Below are positions 1 to 8,941 of a stretch of 64,000 bases of DNA, piece after piece. The notes beneath the pieces were generated by a model, which saw only the letters and a list, made by a program, of their open reading frames with translations, had not been told where the DNA came from and did not search any database. Position 1 is the first letter of the stretch. Each line of letters opens with the position of its first letter. This stretch comes from Phytohabitans houttuyneae (GTDB lineage: Bacteria; Actinomycetota; Actinomycetes; Mycobacteriales; Micromonosporaceae). Location of the stretch: positions 124,001 through 188,000 of the forward strand of contig NZ_BLPF01000003.1 of NCBI RefSeq assembly GCF_011764425.1, in the 5' to 3' direction. Made by a program: the position numbers and the translations under genes.

Positions 1-1091
1 AAGATGCCGGTGGCGCCGACCCAGGCGGACAGGACCAGCCATGGCACCACCGTGCGCCAGGCGACCACGCTGGCGATGATCGACAGGACCAGCAGGAGCA
101 CCAGCGGCCAGCTGGAGAGCACGGTCGTGGCTTCCTTGGACAGTGCGGTGGGCACGGTCTCGCGGTACCACGGCATCGCCTCGCCGAGCGTGCGGGCGCG
201 GCCGCCGGTCATGCTGTAGAAGTGGTCGGTGCTGCTCAGCGGCGCGCTCACCAGCTTGCTCCAGATGGCGCCGGCCACCACGCCGGCCGCGGCGCCGGCG
301 GCGGCCGCGGTCCACGAGCGCCAGCGGGCGCGGTCGCGCCACATCGCCCAGATCCATACCGCCGCCACCGTGGCCACCGTGTAGGGCGTGATGACGCGTG
401 CGGTCCCCACCAGGAACGCGGTCAGTGCCAGGCCGGCCACCGTCCACCTGGTCGCCGGCTTGCGCCAGGGCAGCAGCAGGAGCAGTGCGGTGTGCAGCAT
501 CAGCGCGAGCGAGTCGGTCAGGCCGCCGACGCACCACTTGGCGATCAGCGGCGAGCAGACGGCGAGCACGCCCGCGGCGGCCGAGGCGGGCACGGAGGCG
601 TGGATGGTGGCCAGGCGGTAGATCAGGAACATCGCCACCACGAACGCGACGGCCGGCACCACCACGATGCCGCCGGGGCCGAAGAGCGCCACCCACGGGA
701 CCGACAGCAGCGGCAGCAGTATGCGCGGGCGGTAGCTGAGCGTGAACGGCTTTGAGGCCCACAGGTAGTCGTACGGCTTGAACGTGCCGTGGTCGCGGAT
801 GTAGTCGAGCACGATCTGCTCGCCGTGGGCGTTGTCGTACCCCATGTAGTGATACGTGTAGATCAGGTACCACTGCGAGTCGGGGAAGATCTGGTGCGTC
901 TTGGCGTACGTCCACACCATGGCGGTCACGGTGGCCGCGAGCACCACGAGAGCACCCCACGCGTACGGGCCGGACGGGCGGCGCCATCTCCGAGGCGTCT
1001 TGACGGGCTTCTCCTCGGCCGAGGGGGCCGGCACGACGGCCTCCTTTTTCTCCTTGGACGGGACGGCTCGCGTGACCGTCAGCTCACCCAC
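1..1091 (-). CDS. Polytopic membrane protein, GT-C-like (partial, runs off left edge)
   Basis: Reading the minus strand from about 1091 gives an open frame that continues past base 1, so the C-terminus is missing. A basic, charged N-terminus (about 40 residues, with RRWRRPSGPYAW just before the first membrane span) is followed by about nine hydrophobic segments. A large extracytoplasmic-type loop after the first span carries FPDSQWYLIYTYHYMGYDN. This layout (early soluble loop with acidic and aromatic residues, then many helices) resembles GT-C membrane glycosyltransferases, but no diagnostic motif was seen, so the function is a guess. Two starts are possible: GTG at 1091 with GAGGAG eight bases upstream, or GTG at 1034 preceded by AAGGAGG. 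It is transcribed divergently from dop. Confidence 0.6.
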   Translation of the reverse strand, partial: MGELTVTRAVPSKEKKEAVVPAPSAEEKPVKTPRRWRRPSGPYAWGALVVLAATVTAMVWTYAKTHQIFPDSQWYLIYTYHYMGYDNAHGEQIVLDYIRDHGTFKPYDYLWASKPFTLSYRPRILLPLLSVPWVALFGPGGIVVVPAVAFVVAMFLIYRLATIHASVPASAAAGVLAVCSPLIAKWCVGGLTDSLALMLHTALLLLLPWRKPATRWTVAGLALTAFLVGTARVITPYTVATVAAVWIWAMWRDRARWRSWTAAAAGAAAGVVAGAIWSKLVSAPLSSTDHFYSMTGGRARTLGEAMPWYRETVPTALSKEATTVLSSWPLVLLLVLSIIASVVAWRTVVPWLVLSAWVGATGI

Positions 1092-1229
1092 CCGCTACGC
1101 TCCTCGCCTGGTCGCCATGCGTTTAGCCGTGCGCCGCCCTCTGGGCCGCGTCATGATACCGGAGCGTAGCTCCGCACAGTCGGTACAACCCCACCCGGTG
1201 CGGCGCAGCGCGGAGCGCTACCGGCGGAC

Positions 1230-1235
1230 TACGCT
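1230..1235 (+). promoter_or_regulatory. -10 box (TACGCT) for the dop leader ORF
   Basis: TACGCT lies exactly six bases before a GTG at 1242. This is the TANNNT-N6-start spacing seen at several other genes in the window and suggests a leaderless transcript beginning at the leader ORF. Confidence 0.45.
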
Positions 1236-1241
1236 CGACAC

Positions 1242-1286
1242 GTGGCGCGTACGCACCTGGGCGGCAGTGAGGTAGGCGAGGCATGA
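1242..1286 (+). CDS. Putative 14-codon leader ORF overlapping dop start
   Basis: GTG at 1242 opens a 14-residue frame ([14 protein letters not shown]) whose TGA stop (1284-1286) overlaps the dop ATG (1283-1285) as ATGA. The GAGGTAGGCGAG Shine-Dalgarno-like stretch for dop lies inside it. The arrangement predicts that ribosomes finishing the leader restart at dop. There is no homology evidence for the peptide; the call rests on the -10 box spacing and on the exact stop/start overlap. Confidence 0.4.
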   Translation: MARTHLGGSEVGEA

Positions 1287-2800
1287 GTGTTCGGCGGATC
1301 ATGGGGACCGAGGTCGAGTACGGAATCTCGGTGCCCGGCCAGCCCGGGGCCAACCCGATGGTTACCTCTTCCCAGGTGGTCAATGCGTACGGGGCACGCC
1401 CCGAGCTGACCCGCGGCGGGCGGGCGCGCTGGGACTACGAGGAGGAGTCGCCGCTGCGGGACGCGCGCGGCTTCACGTACTCCGGGGCGGCTTACGACCC
1501 CGCTGAGGCGCTCGCCGACGAGGATCTGGGTTTGGCCAACGTGATCCTCACCAACGGCGCCCGGCTGTATGTGGACCACGCCCACCCCGAGTACTCGACG
1601 CCCGAAGTCACCAATCCGCTTGACTTGGTCAAGTGGGACAAGGCGGGCGAGCGGGTCATGGCCGAGGCGTCGCGGCGGGCCGCGACCATCCCGGGCACGC
1701 ACCCGATCCACCTGTACAAGAACAACACCGACAACAAGGGTGCGAGCTACGGGGCGCACGAAAACTACCTGATGCGCCGCCAGACGGCGTTCGCCGACAT
1801 CGTGGCGTACCTGACGCCGTTCTTCGTCACGCGGCAGATCGTGTGCGGCGCGGGGCGGGTGGGTCTCGGCCAGGACGGGTCGCAGCCCGGCTTCCAGATC
1901 TCGCAGCGGGCCGACTTCTTCGAGGTGGAGGTGGGGCTGGAGACCACCCTCAAGCGCCCGATCATCAACACCCGCGACGAGCCGCACGCGGACGCCGACA
2001 AGTACCGGCGGCTGCACGTCATCATCGGCGACGCCAACCTGTCCGAGATCTCCACGTACCTCAAGCTCGGCACCACCGCCCTCGTGCTCACGATGATCGA
2101 GGAGAAGGTGCTCACGCCCGACCTCGGCATCGCCGACCCGGTCTCCGAGCTCAAGGCGGTCAGCCACGACCCCACGCTGTCCCACCTCATGCGGCTGCGC
2201 GACGGGCGGCGGCTGACCGCGCTCGACCTGCAGTGGGCGTACTTCGAGCGGGCCAAGTCCTTTGTGGACGACCGGTACGGAGCGGACACCGACGCCGCCA
2301 CCACCGACGTCCTCGCCCGGTGGGAGAGCGTCCTGGACCGCCTCGGCCGCGACCCGATGCTCTGCGCCGACGAGCTGGACTGGCTGGCCAAGCTGCGGCT
2401 GCTGGAGGGGTACCGCGAGCGCGAGAAGCTGGGCTGGGCCTCGCACAAGCTCCAGCTCGTCGACCTGCAGTACTCCGACGTCCGCCCGGAGAAGGGCCTC
2501 TACCACCGCCTCGTCGCCCGCGGCTCGATGAAGACGCTGCTCGACGAGGAGGTGACCCGCCGCGCGATGGTCGACCCGCCGGAGGACACCCGGGCGTACT
2601 TCCGGGGACGCTGCCTGGCCCAGTACGCGTCCGAGGTGGTCGCCGCCAGCTGGGACTCGGTCATCTTCGACGTGGGGCGCGAGTCGCTCGTGCGGGTGCC
2701 GATGATGGAGCCCGAGCGGGGCACCCGCAAGCACGTCGGTGCCCTCTTCGACCGCTGCGCCAGCGCCAAGGACCTGCTCGAGGCGATCACCGGCGGGTGA
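1283..2800 (+). CDS. dop: Depupylase / Pup deamidase Dop
   Basis: The 505-residue product belongs to the carboxylate-amine ligase-like family shared by Dop and PafA. It opens with [12 protein letters not shown], the ATP-site glutamates of the family, and unlike PafA carries the Dop-specific insertion (about residues 35-65, ending near the [12 protein letters not shown] stretch). The HPEYSTPE motif (about residues 97-104) and [18 protein letters not shown] match the nucleotide and Mg site regions. Dop removes Pup from substrates and, in species whose Pup ends in Gln, deamidates it. Here Pup ends in Glu, so depupylation should be the main job. The gene lies 92 bases before pup in the order dop-pup-prcB-prcA, and a leader ORF overlaps its ATG. 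Confidence 0.95.
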   Translation: MSVRRIMGTEVEYGISVPGQPGANPMVTSSQVVNAYGARPELTRGGRARWDYEEESPLRDARGFTYSGAAYDPAEALADEDLGLANVILTNGARLYVDHAHPEYSTPEVTNPLDLVKWDKAGERVMAEASRRAATIPGTHPIHLYKNNTDNKGASYGAHENYLMRRQTAFADIVAYLTPFFVTRQIVCGAGRVGLGQDGSQPGFQISQRADFFEVEVGLETTLKRPIINTRDEPHADADKYRRLHVIIGDANLSEISTYLKLGTTALVLTMIEEKVLTPDLGIADPVSELKAVSHDPTLSHLMRLRDGRRLTALDLQWAYFERAKSFVDDRYGADTDAATTDVLARWESVLDRLGRDPMLCADELDWLAKLRLLEGYREREKLGWASHKLQLVDLQYSDVRPEKGLYHRLVARGSMKTLLDEEVTRRAMVDPPEDTRAYFRGRCLAQYASEVVAASWDSVIFDVGRESLVRVPMMEPERGTRKHVGALFDRCASAKDLLEAITGG

Positions 2801-2892
2801 ACGCTGCGCCTTGCGCGAAACGTCGCGCGGGGCGGGGGTTTCCGTGGCGCGGGCAAGGTAGTTTTTCAGCAAGCGATGTTGAGGAGGACCCG

Positions 2893-3111
2893 ATGGCTAC
2901 CCGTGACAGTGGCGGTCAGTCGCAGTCCGGCAAGGCGCGCCGCGAGGAGGACGTCGACGCCGGCCCGGCCCCCGAGGCCAACCCGGAGGTCGCCGAGCGC
3001 CACGCCGAGATCACAGAGGACGTCGACGACCTGCTCGACGAGATCGACTCAGTCCTGGAAGAGAACGCAGAGGAATTCGTCCGCGGATACGTCCAAAAGG
3101 GCGGAGAGTAG
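2893..3111 (+). CDS. pup: Prokaryotic ubiquitin-like protein Pup
   Basis: The 72-residue product has the expected small, acidic, disordered composition: a Ser/Gln/Gly-rich N-terminus, a central helical region ([20 protein letters not shown], about residues 40-59) that binds the proteasomal ATPase coiled coil, and the C-terminal tail YVQKGGE. The final codons are GGC GGA GAG TAG, so the encoded tail ends in Gly-Gly-Glu rather than Gly-Gly-Gln. It can therefore be ligated by PafA to substrate lysines without deamidation. A strong GAGGAGG ribosome site sits five bases before ATG 2893, and an A/T-rich stretch (TAGTTTTT near 2857) may hold its own promoter. Confidence 0.96.
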   Translation: MATRDSGGQSQSGKARREEDVDAGPAPEANPEVAERHAEITEDVDDLLDEIDSVLEENAEEFVRGYVQKGGE

Positions 3112-3203
3112 TAGTTTCCTGGCCGAACGGTCACTCGCGCCGTCGCGCCCGTCGCGGCGGCGTCGAGTATGTTCTTGGCGATCACCTAACTGAAGGGAAG
3201 CAC

Positions 3204-4043
3204 GTGCCAGCGGGTTACGAGCCATCCGGGCGCCATTCAGACTTCTTCAGCAACCCGGGGACGTCCTCCTTCACGCAGTTTCTCAGTCAGACCGCGCCGG
3301 AGCTGCTGCCCGGGCGCCGTCCCCTCCCGCCGGGGTACTCGGCGGACATGGCACCCCACGCCACCACCGTCGTCTCGATCGTGTGCGCCAACGGCGTGGT
3401 GATGGCCGGTGACCGCCGCGCGACCGCGGGCAACCTCATCGCCAGCCGCGACATCGAGAAGGTGCACCCCGCCGACCCGTACTCGCTGGTGGGCATGGCC
3501 GGCACCGCCGGCATCGGCATCGAGCTGATCAAGCTGTTCCAGGTGGAGCTCGAGCACTACGAGAAGATCGAGGGCGCGATGCTCTCGCTCGACGGGAAGG
3601 CCAACCGCCTCGCCACGCTCGTGCGCAACAACCTCGGCGCGGCCATGCAGGGCCTCGCGGTCGTGCCGATCTTCGCCGGCGTCGACCTCGCGGCCACCGA
3701 CCCGGCCAAGGTGGGGCGCATCTTCAGCTTCGACGTGGCCGGCGGCCTCTACGAGGAGACCGGGTACGACGGGATCGGCTCCGGCTCGCTGTTCGCCAAG
3801 TCGGCGCTCAAGAAGCGGTACCGGCCCGGCCTGTCCGTCGAGGAGGCGGTCACGCTCGGCGTGGAGGCGCTCTACGACGCGGCCGACGACGACACCGCCA
3901 CCGGCGGTCCCGACCTCACCCGCAAGATCTACCCGGTGGTCATGAGCGCGACCGTCGAGGGCACCCGCCGCCACACCGACGAGGAGGTCGGCGCGATAGC
4001 CGAGGCCGTCGTCGCCCGCCGCATGGAAAACATCGGCGGCTGA
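3204..4043 (+). CDS. prcB: 20S proteasome beta subunit precursor
   Basis: The 279-residue precursor has a propeptide of about 53 residues followed by [19 protein letters not shown]. The first Thr of that TT pair (about residue 54) is the predicted N-terminal nucleophile after autocleavage. [19 protein letters not shown] and the later [13 protein letters not shown] stretch are typical of proteasome beta subunits. It forms the proteolytic rings of the core that degrades pupylated proteins. GTG at 3204 is preceded by GAAGGGA at a good spacing. prcA follows 50 bases downstream. Confidence 0.96.
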   Translation: MPAGYEPSGRHSDFFSNPGTSSFTQFLSQTAPELLPGRRPLPPGYSADMAPHATTVVSIVCANGVVMAGDRRATAGNLIASRDIEKVHPADPYSLVGMAGTAGIGIELIKLFQVELEHYEKIEGAMLSLDGKANRLATLVRNNLGAAMQGLAVVPIFAGVDLAATDPAKVGRIFSFDVAGGLYEETGYDGIGSGSLFAKSALKKRYRPGLSVEEAVTLGVEALYDAADDDTATGGPDLTRKIYPVVMSATVEGTRRHTDEEVGAIAEAVVARRMENIGG

Positions 4044-4093
4044 TCCGCACCACTGGTCTCCGCCCGAATCTCGCCTGAAGGAGTGCCGCCGTC

Positions 4094-4930
4094 GTGGCCA
4101 TGCAGTTCTACGCTTCGCCCGAGCAGATCATGCGCGACCGCTCGGAGCACGCCCGCAAGGGCATCTCCCGCGGTCGCAGCGCCGTCGTGCTCACGTACGA
4201 GGGCGGGGTGCTTTTCGTCGCGGAAAACCTCACCTCGCTGCGCAAGGTGAGCGAGATCTACGACCGCATCGGGTTCGCTGCCGTGGGGCGGTACAACGAG
4301 TTCGAAAACCTGCGCCGCGCCGGCGTGCGGATGGCCGACCTCAACGGGTACAGCTACGACCGCCGCGACGTGACCGGCCGCGCGATCGCCAACGCGTACG
4401 CGCACGCGCTCGGCGCCATCTTCACCGAGCAGGTGAAGGCGTACGAGGTGGAGATCTGCGTGGCCGAGGTGGGCGTCACGGCCGAGTCGGACGAGCTGTA
4501 CCGGATCACGTACGACGGGTCGGTGCAGGACGAGCCCGGCGTGATGGCGATGGGCGGCCAGGCCGAGTCCATCTCCGGCGCGCTGAAGGAGTCCCACCGC
4601 GCCGACCTCTCGCTCGGCGCGGCGGTGCGGCTGGCCGTCAAGGCGCTGGGCAGCGTGGGCGGCGAGGGCGGGCAGCCGCGCACCCTCGGCGCCGACCAGC
4701 TCGAGGTGGCGGTGCTGGACCGGCGCCGCACGGGCCGCACGTTCCGGCGGGTGACCGGGGTGGCGCTGACGTCGCTGCTCACCGAGGAGGAGCCGCCGGC
4801 GCCCGCCACCGAGTCACCGTCCGAGCCGCCGCCCGCCCAGGAGAAGAAGGCGCCGCCGCAGTCGGCCGGCTCCGACGACCTGGAGATCCTCGACGACCTG
4901 GACGACACCGAGGGCGACGCCAAGCAGTAG
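4094..4930 (+). CDS. prcA: 20S proteasome alpha subunit
   Basis: The 278-residue product begins [20 protein letters not shown], the usual alpha-subunit N-terminus that forms the gate of the core particle and docks the ATPase. It lacks a catalytic Thr. [25 protein letters not shown] and [20 protein letters not shown] are conserved core stretches. The last roughly 50 residues are a Pro/Glu/Asp-rich tail ([12 protein letters not shown] onward) expected to be flexible. GTG 4094 is used here, with ATG 4100 as an alternative; AAGGAG lies about ten bases upstream. It partners PrcB. Confidence 0.96.
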   Translation: MAMQFYASPEQIMRDRSEHARKGISRGRSAVVLTYEGGVLFVAENLTSLRKVSEIYDRIGFAAVGRYNEFENLRRAGVRMADLNGYSYDRRDVTGRAIANAYAHALGAIFTEQVKAYEVEICVAEVGVTAESDELYRITYDGSVQDEPGVMAMGGQAESISGALKESHRADLSLGAAVRLAVKALGSVGGEGGQPRTLGADQLEVAVLDRRRTGRTFRRVTGVALTSLLTEEEPPAPATESPSEPPPAQEKKAPPQSAGSDDLEILDDLDDTEGDAKQ

Positions 4931-4965
4931 CGCCGGCTCGCCTCACTTCAAGACCAGGATCCGGG

Positions 4966-5020
4966 CTACCGCGATGTCCGCAGTGGCCCGGACCGTTCCT
5001 CCCGGGCCTCACCGTCCGCG
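4966..5020 (+). repeat. Dispersed 55-bp element, copy A
   Basis: It starts CTACCGCGATGTCCGCAGTG and ends CTCACCGTCCGCG, about 36 bases after the prcA stop and in the same orientation. Three other copies are at 19480-19535, 20331-20387 (minus) and 25037-25092. This copy is the most diverged. The consensus can fold GCGACGTCCG against CGGAC(C)GTCGC. Confidence 0.8.
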
Positions 5021-5042
5021 CGGGGGCAAGCTCCAACCTGAT

Positions 5043-5059
5043 CCGGCCCTGCGGGCCGG
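5043..5059. terminator. Hairpin between convergent prcA and GT2 genes
   Basis: CCGGCCC-TGC-GGGCCGG is a perfect 7-bp stem with a 3-base loop between two genes that converge. There is no T-tract, so it is an actinobacterial-style terminator candidate only. Confidence 0.4.
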
Positions 5060-5133
5060 GGCCATGCGTCACCGTCCGCGCTTGCCTCGCCTGTGTCGTG
5101 CCGGTCTGTGGGCTTGCGGTTGGTGACGAAGCG

Positions 5134-6150
5134 CTACAGCCAGCGGCGGATCAGGCGCCAGTAGCGGGTCATCAGCGCGTTCAGGAGGCCGACACCGGGC
5201 GGGTTGATCAGCGGGGTGTCGAAGCGGTCGGTCAGGACGCGCATCCACTCGCGGTCCGGGACCACGCGCTCGGCCTGCAGGGCGCGGCGGCGGGCGCGCA
5301 GGTGGGCGCGGTGGTGCCACAGCCAGCCGTAGCCGCGCAGTTTGTCCTTCAGCCAGCCCTCCTTGGCGGAGAGCAGGATCATCACCAGCTCCAGCGCGAG
5401 CAGCGGCGGCCCGAGCAGGGCCAGGGCGCGGCCGCCCCAGACGGTGGTGACGAACATCAGGCGGTTGCGCTCGATCAGGTAGAACTTGAAGCTGACCTTG
5501 CTGAACTCGTAGCCGTGCAGGGCGACCGCGTCCGGGACGTTTACCACCCGCTTGCCCAGGCGCCAGGTGCGCAGGGAGATCTCGGCGTCCTCGACGTACG
5601 CGAAGTAGTGCTCGTCGAAGCCGCCCAGGCGCTGCCAGTGCGCGCGGCGGGTGACCACGAAGGCGCCCATCGCGCCGGCGGTCTCGGTGGGCTCCGTGCG
5701 GGTCTCGCGCTCGCGGAAGCCGCCCACCCAGCTCACGCCGAGCACGTGGATCTCGTTGCCCCGGGAGTTGAGCAGCTCGGGCTCGTCGGCGAGGCGCACG
5801 GCGCCGGCGGCCACGCCGATGGTCTCGTCGGCCAGCACGTCGACCAGGCGGGCGAGCGCGTCGGGCTCGACGATGGCGTCGCCGTTGACCAGCGCCAGGA
5901 ACTCGCCCGAGGCGGCCGCGGCGCCCGCGTTGCAGCCGGCGGAGAAGCCGACGTTTTCCCCGGAGCCGGCCAGGACGACGCCGGGCAGGCTCGCCAGGTA
6001 GGGCAGGTCGGGGTTGGTGCAGCCGTTGTCGACCAGGACGACCTCGACGTCGACCTTGACGGAGGCGAGCAGTGCCTCGACGCAGCGCCGCAACAGTGGC
6101 TCCGCGCGCCACGCCAGCACCACGGCACTCACCCGGGGCAGGTCAGGCAC
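5134..6150 (-). CDS. Family 2 glycosyltransferase (rhamnosyltransferase-like)
   Basis: The 338-residue enzyme has a GT-A fold start: VSAVVLAWRAEPLLRRCVEAL, then VEVVLVDNGCTNPDLPYL, GENVGFSAGCNAGA and LALVNGDAIVEPDAL, where the acidic pair binds metal-nucleotide sugar. A later hydrophobic stretch near ALLGPPLLALELVMILL suggests membrane association. It overlaps the end of rmlD by 8 bases and is the last gene of the rmlB-rmlD-GT2 operon, so a dTDP-rhamnose donor is likely. Acceptor and linkage cannot be read from the sequence. Confidence 0.85.
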   Translation of the reverse strand: MPDLPRVSAVVLAWRAEPLLRRCVEALLASVKVDVEVVLVDNGCTNPDLPYLASLPGVVLAGSGENVGFSAGCNAGAAAASGEFLALVNGDAIVEPDALARLVDVLADETIGVAAGAVRLADEPELLNSRGNEIHVLGVSWVGGFRERETRTEPTETAGAMGAFVVTRRAHWQRLGGFDEHYFAYVEDAEISLRTWRLGKRVVNVPDAVALHGYEFSKVSFKFYLIERNRLMFVTTVWGGRALALLGPPLLALELVMILLSAKEGWLKDKLRGYGWLWHHRAHLRARRRALQAERVVPDREWMRVLTDRFDTPLINPPGVGLLNALMTRYWRLIRRWL

Positions 6151-7024
6151 GGGGGCTCCCGAGGTAGGCGGACAGCATCGACTCCCAGTCTGGCATGGGT
6201 GTCATCCCGGCTTCGGCCCAACGATCATGACCGAGCACGCTGTACGACGGGCGGGGCGCTGGCCGCACGTACCGCTCGCTGGTCGTCGGGCGCACCCGCT
6301 CGGGGTCGTGCCCGGCCCGGGCGAAGATGGCGCGGGCCAGCCCGAACCAGGTGGTCTCGCCGCTGGCCGTGCCGTGGTAGACGCCGGGCGGCGCGTCGGC
6401 GAGCGCCAGGTCGACCAGGCGCTCCGCGAGCGCCCACGACCAGGTCGGCTGCCCCCGCTGGTCGTCGACCACGTCGAGCGTCTCCCGTTCGCCGGCCAGC
6501 CGCAGCATCGTGGTGACGAAGTTGCGGCCGTGCGCGCCGTAGAGCCAGGCCGTGCGCACCACGTACCCGCCGGCGGCCAGGACGGCCTCCTCACCGGCGA
6601 GCTTGCCCCGGCCGTACGCGTTGATCGGGTCGGTCGGCGCGTCCTCGGGGTACGGCGAGGTGGCGTCGCCGCGGAACACGTAGTCGGTGGAGACGTGCAC
6701 CAGCCTCGCACCGCTCGCCTCGGCCGCGCGGGCCAGGTTTGCGGCGCCGTGGCCGTTGACCGCGGTGGCCTCGGCCTCGCGCTCCTCGGCGCCGTCGACG
6801 TCGGTCCAGGCGGCCGCGTTGAGCACCACGTCGTGGCCGGTGACGGCGGCGCGGACGGCGGCCTCGTCGCGCACGTCGAGGTCGGCGCGGGCGAGCGCGG
6901 TCACCTCAAGCTCGGGACGGTGCTTGAGCACGCCGAGCAGGTCATGTCCGAGCATGCCGCCCGAGCCGGTGACGAGGACCCGCCGCGCCTGCCACGCACC
7001 GCCGCCGTGGTCGATGCCGCTCAT
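6143..7024 (-). CDS. rmlD: dTDP-4-dehydrorhamnose reductase
   Basis: The 293-residue SDR-fold protein has [15 protein letters not shown] for the nucleotide site and [11 protein letters not shown] plus [10 protein letters not shown] containing the Tyr-x3-Lys pair. It reduces dTDP-4-dehydro-L-rhamnose to dTDP-L-rhamnose, the last step of the pathway. ATG 7024 overlaps the rmlB stop (ATGA), which fixes the start. Its end overlaps the GT2 gene. Confidence 0.93.
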   Translation of the reverse strand: MSGIDHGGGAWQARRVLVTGSGGMLGHDLLGVLKHRPELEVTALARADLDVRDEAAVRAAVTGHDVVLNAAAWTDVDGAEEREAEATAVNGHGAANLARAAEASGARLVHVSTDYVFRGDATSPYPEDAPTDPINAYGRGKLAGEEAVLAAGGYVVRTAWLYGAHGRNFVTTMLRLAGERETLDVVDDQRGQPTWSWALAERLVDLALADAPPGVYHGTASGETTWFGLARAIFARAGHDPERVRPTTSERYVRPAPRPSYSVLGHDRWAEAGMTPMPDWESMLSAYLGSPRA

Positions 7025-7992
7025 CCCTTGAGGGGCTCCCACCACGCGCGGTTGTCCCGGTACCAGGCGACCGTCTCGGCCAGGCCGCGGGTGAGGTCGA
7101 CCGTCGGCGCGTACCCCAGCTCCTGGCTGATCTTGGTGATGTCGAGGCTGTAGCGGCGGTCGTGGCCCTTGCGGTCGGGCACCGGCCGCACCGACTCCCA
7201 GGTGGCGCCGCACGCCTCGACCAGGCGCTCGGTCAGCTCCTTGTTGGTGAGCTCGGTGCCGCCGCCGATGTGGTAGACCTCGCCCGGCCGCCCCTTGTCC
7301 TGCACGAGCGCGATGCCACGGCAGTGGTCGTGCACGTGCAGCCAGTCGCGGACGTTGCCGCCGTCGCCGTAGAGCGGCACGGTGCCGCCGTCCAGCAGGT
7401 TGGTGACGAAGAGCGGGATGACCTTCTCCGGGTACTGGTGGTGCCCGTAGTTGTTGGAGCAGCGGGTGACCACCACGTCGAGCCCGTGCGTGCGGAAGTA
7501 CGCGAGCGCGAGCAGGTCGGAGCCGGCCTTGGAGGCCGAGTACGGAGAGTTGGGGGCGAGCGGCCAGTCCTCGGTCCACGAGCCGTGCTCGATCGACCCG
7601 TACACCTCGTCGGTGCTCACGTGCACGAACCGTCCCGTGCCGTGCTTGAGCGCCGCGTCCAGCAGCGTCTGGGTGCCCAGCACGTTTGTCGTCACGAACG
7701 GCGCGGCACCGGCGATCGAGCGGTCGACGTGCGACTCGGCCGCGAAGTGCACGATCACGTCGTGACCGGGCACCACGTCCTCGACCAGCGCGGCGTCGCA
7801 GATGTCGCCCTGCACGAAGCGGAGGCGGGGGTCGTCGCGCACCGGGTCGAGATTGGCCAGATTGCCCGAGTAGGTGAGCTTGTCGAGCACGGTGACCGCG
7901 GTCGGCGCGGCGGCCGGGAGCGTGCCGCGCAACAGCTCGCGCACGTACTCCGACCCGATGAACCCGGCTCCGCCGGTGACGAGGAGTCTCAC
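7021..7992 (-). CDS. rmlB: dTDP-glucose 4,6-dehydratase
   Basis: The 323-residue extended SDR protein opens [20 protein letters not shown] (NAD site). It contains [27 protein letters not shown] with the active-site Thr-Asp-Glu, and YSASKAGSD with Tyr-x3-Lys. It converts dTDP-glucose to the 4-keto-6-deoxy intermediate, the second step of dTDP-rhamnose synthesis. GTG 7992 lies nine bases after TAGACT on the minus strand and lacks a ribosome site, so the transcript probably has almost no leader. It is divergent from rmlA across 79 bases. Confidence 0.95.
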   Translation of the reverse strand: MRLLVTGGAGFIGSEYVRELLRGTLPAAAPTAVTVLDKLTYSGNLANLDPVRDDPRLRFVQGDICDAALVEDVVPGHDVIVHFAAESHVDRSIAGAAPFVTTNVLGTQTLLDAALKHGTGRFVHVSTDEVYGSIEHGSWTEDWPLAPNSPYSASKAGSDLLALAYFRTHGLDVVVTRCSNNYGHHQYPEKVIPLFVTNLLDGGTVPLYGDGGNVRDWLHVHDHCRGIALVQDKGRPGEVYHIGGGTELTNKELTERLVEACGATWESVRPVPDRKGHDRRYSLDITKISQELGYAPTVDLTRGLAETVAWYRDNRAWWEPLKG

Positions 7993-8059
7993 GAGGTCCG
8001 CAGTCTACGCGACGTAATCACCGGTCGCCCTGTCGGCAGCACGACTTCCGCGGCGCCGC

Positions 8060-8065
8060 TAAGGT
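8060..8065 (+). promoter_or_regulatory. -10 box (TAAGGT) of leaderless rmlA
   Basis: TAAGGT is followed by six bases (ACCGGG) and then GTG 8072. No ribosome site precedes the start, so transcription is predicted to begin at the initiation codon. Confidence 0.55.
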
Positions 8066-8071
8066 ACCGGG

Positions 8072-8937
8072 GTGCGCGGAATCCTTCTCGCCGGCGGCAC
8101 CGGCTCCCGGCTGTGGCCGATCACCCGGGCGGTCTCGAAGCAGCTGATGCCGGTCTTCGACAAGCCGATGATCTACTACCCCCTCACCACGCTGGTGATG
8201 GCCGGGATCCGCGAGATCCTGATCATCACGACCCCGAGGACCAGCCGCAGTTCCAGCGGCTGCTGGGCGACGGCTCGCAGTGGGGCCTCGACCTTCGCTA
8301 CGCGGCGCAGCCGCGGCCCGAGGGCATCGCGCAGGCGTTCGTCATCGGGGCGGACTTCATCGGCGACCAGCCGGTGGCGCTCATCCTCGGCGACAACATC
8401 TTCCACGGCGTGGGCCTGGGCCACCAGCTGGCCAGCCACGACGACGTGGCCGGCGGGCGGGTGTTCGCGTACCCGGTGGCCAACCCGGAGGCGTACGGGG
8501 TGGTCGAGTTCGACGCCGACGGGCGGGTGCTGTCGATCGAGGAGAAGCCGGACCGCCCCAAGTCCCGGTACGTGGTGCCCGGCCTCTACTTCTACGACAA
8601 CCGCGTGGTCGAGATCTCCCGCGCCCTCAAGCCCTCCGACCGGGGCGAGCTGGAGATCACCGCGGTCAACGAGGCGTACCGCGAGAGGGGCGAGCTGTCG
8701 GTCACCGTGCTCGACCGGGGGACCGCGTGGCTGGACACCGGGACGTTCACGTCGCTGATGCAGGCGGCCGAGTTCGTGCGGGTGATCGAGGAGCGGCAGG
8801 GCCTCAAGATCGGCTGTGTCGAGGAGGTCGCCTGGCGTGCCGGGTTCCTCTCCGCCGAGCAGCTGCGCGACCTGGCCGGCCCGCTGACCAAGAGCGGCTA
8901 CGGCGACTACCTGCTGGGCCTGCTCGACGACGCGTGA
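8072..8937 (+). CDS. rmlA: Glucose-1-phosphate thymidylyltransferase (frameshifted at 8232-8235)
   Basis: The first frame gives [40 protein letters not shown] and [11 protein letters not shown], then loses homology. From base 8236 the frame one base earlier resumes with [17 protein letters not shown] and continues to the normal end ([13 protein letters not shown]). The break is at CCCC (8232-8235); a fifth C would restore a 288-residue RmlA of the usual length. It makes dTDP-glucose from dTTP and glucose-1-phosphate, the entry step of the rhamnose pathway. A sequence error is more likely than a real pseudogene, because the same kind of break recurs in other genes here. Confidence 0.9.
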
Positions 8938-8941
8938 CGTG

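Noticed and set aside
1123-1383. Minus-strand 86-codon frame across the dop start
   Set aside because: It overlaps the promoter and N-terminus of dop, with no motif and no conserved start context.
8232-8235. Programmed -1 frameshifting in rmlA and the other broken genes
   Set aside because: There is no slippery heptamer or downstream structure common to the sites, the families are never frameshifted, and all sites are plain four-base runs.
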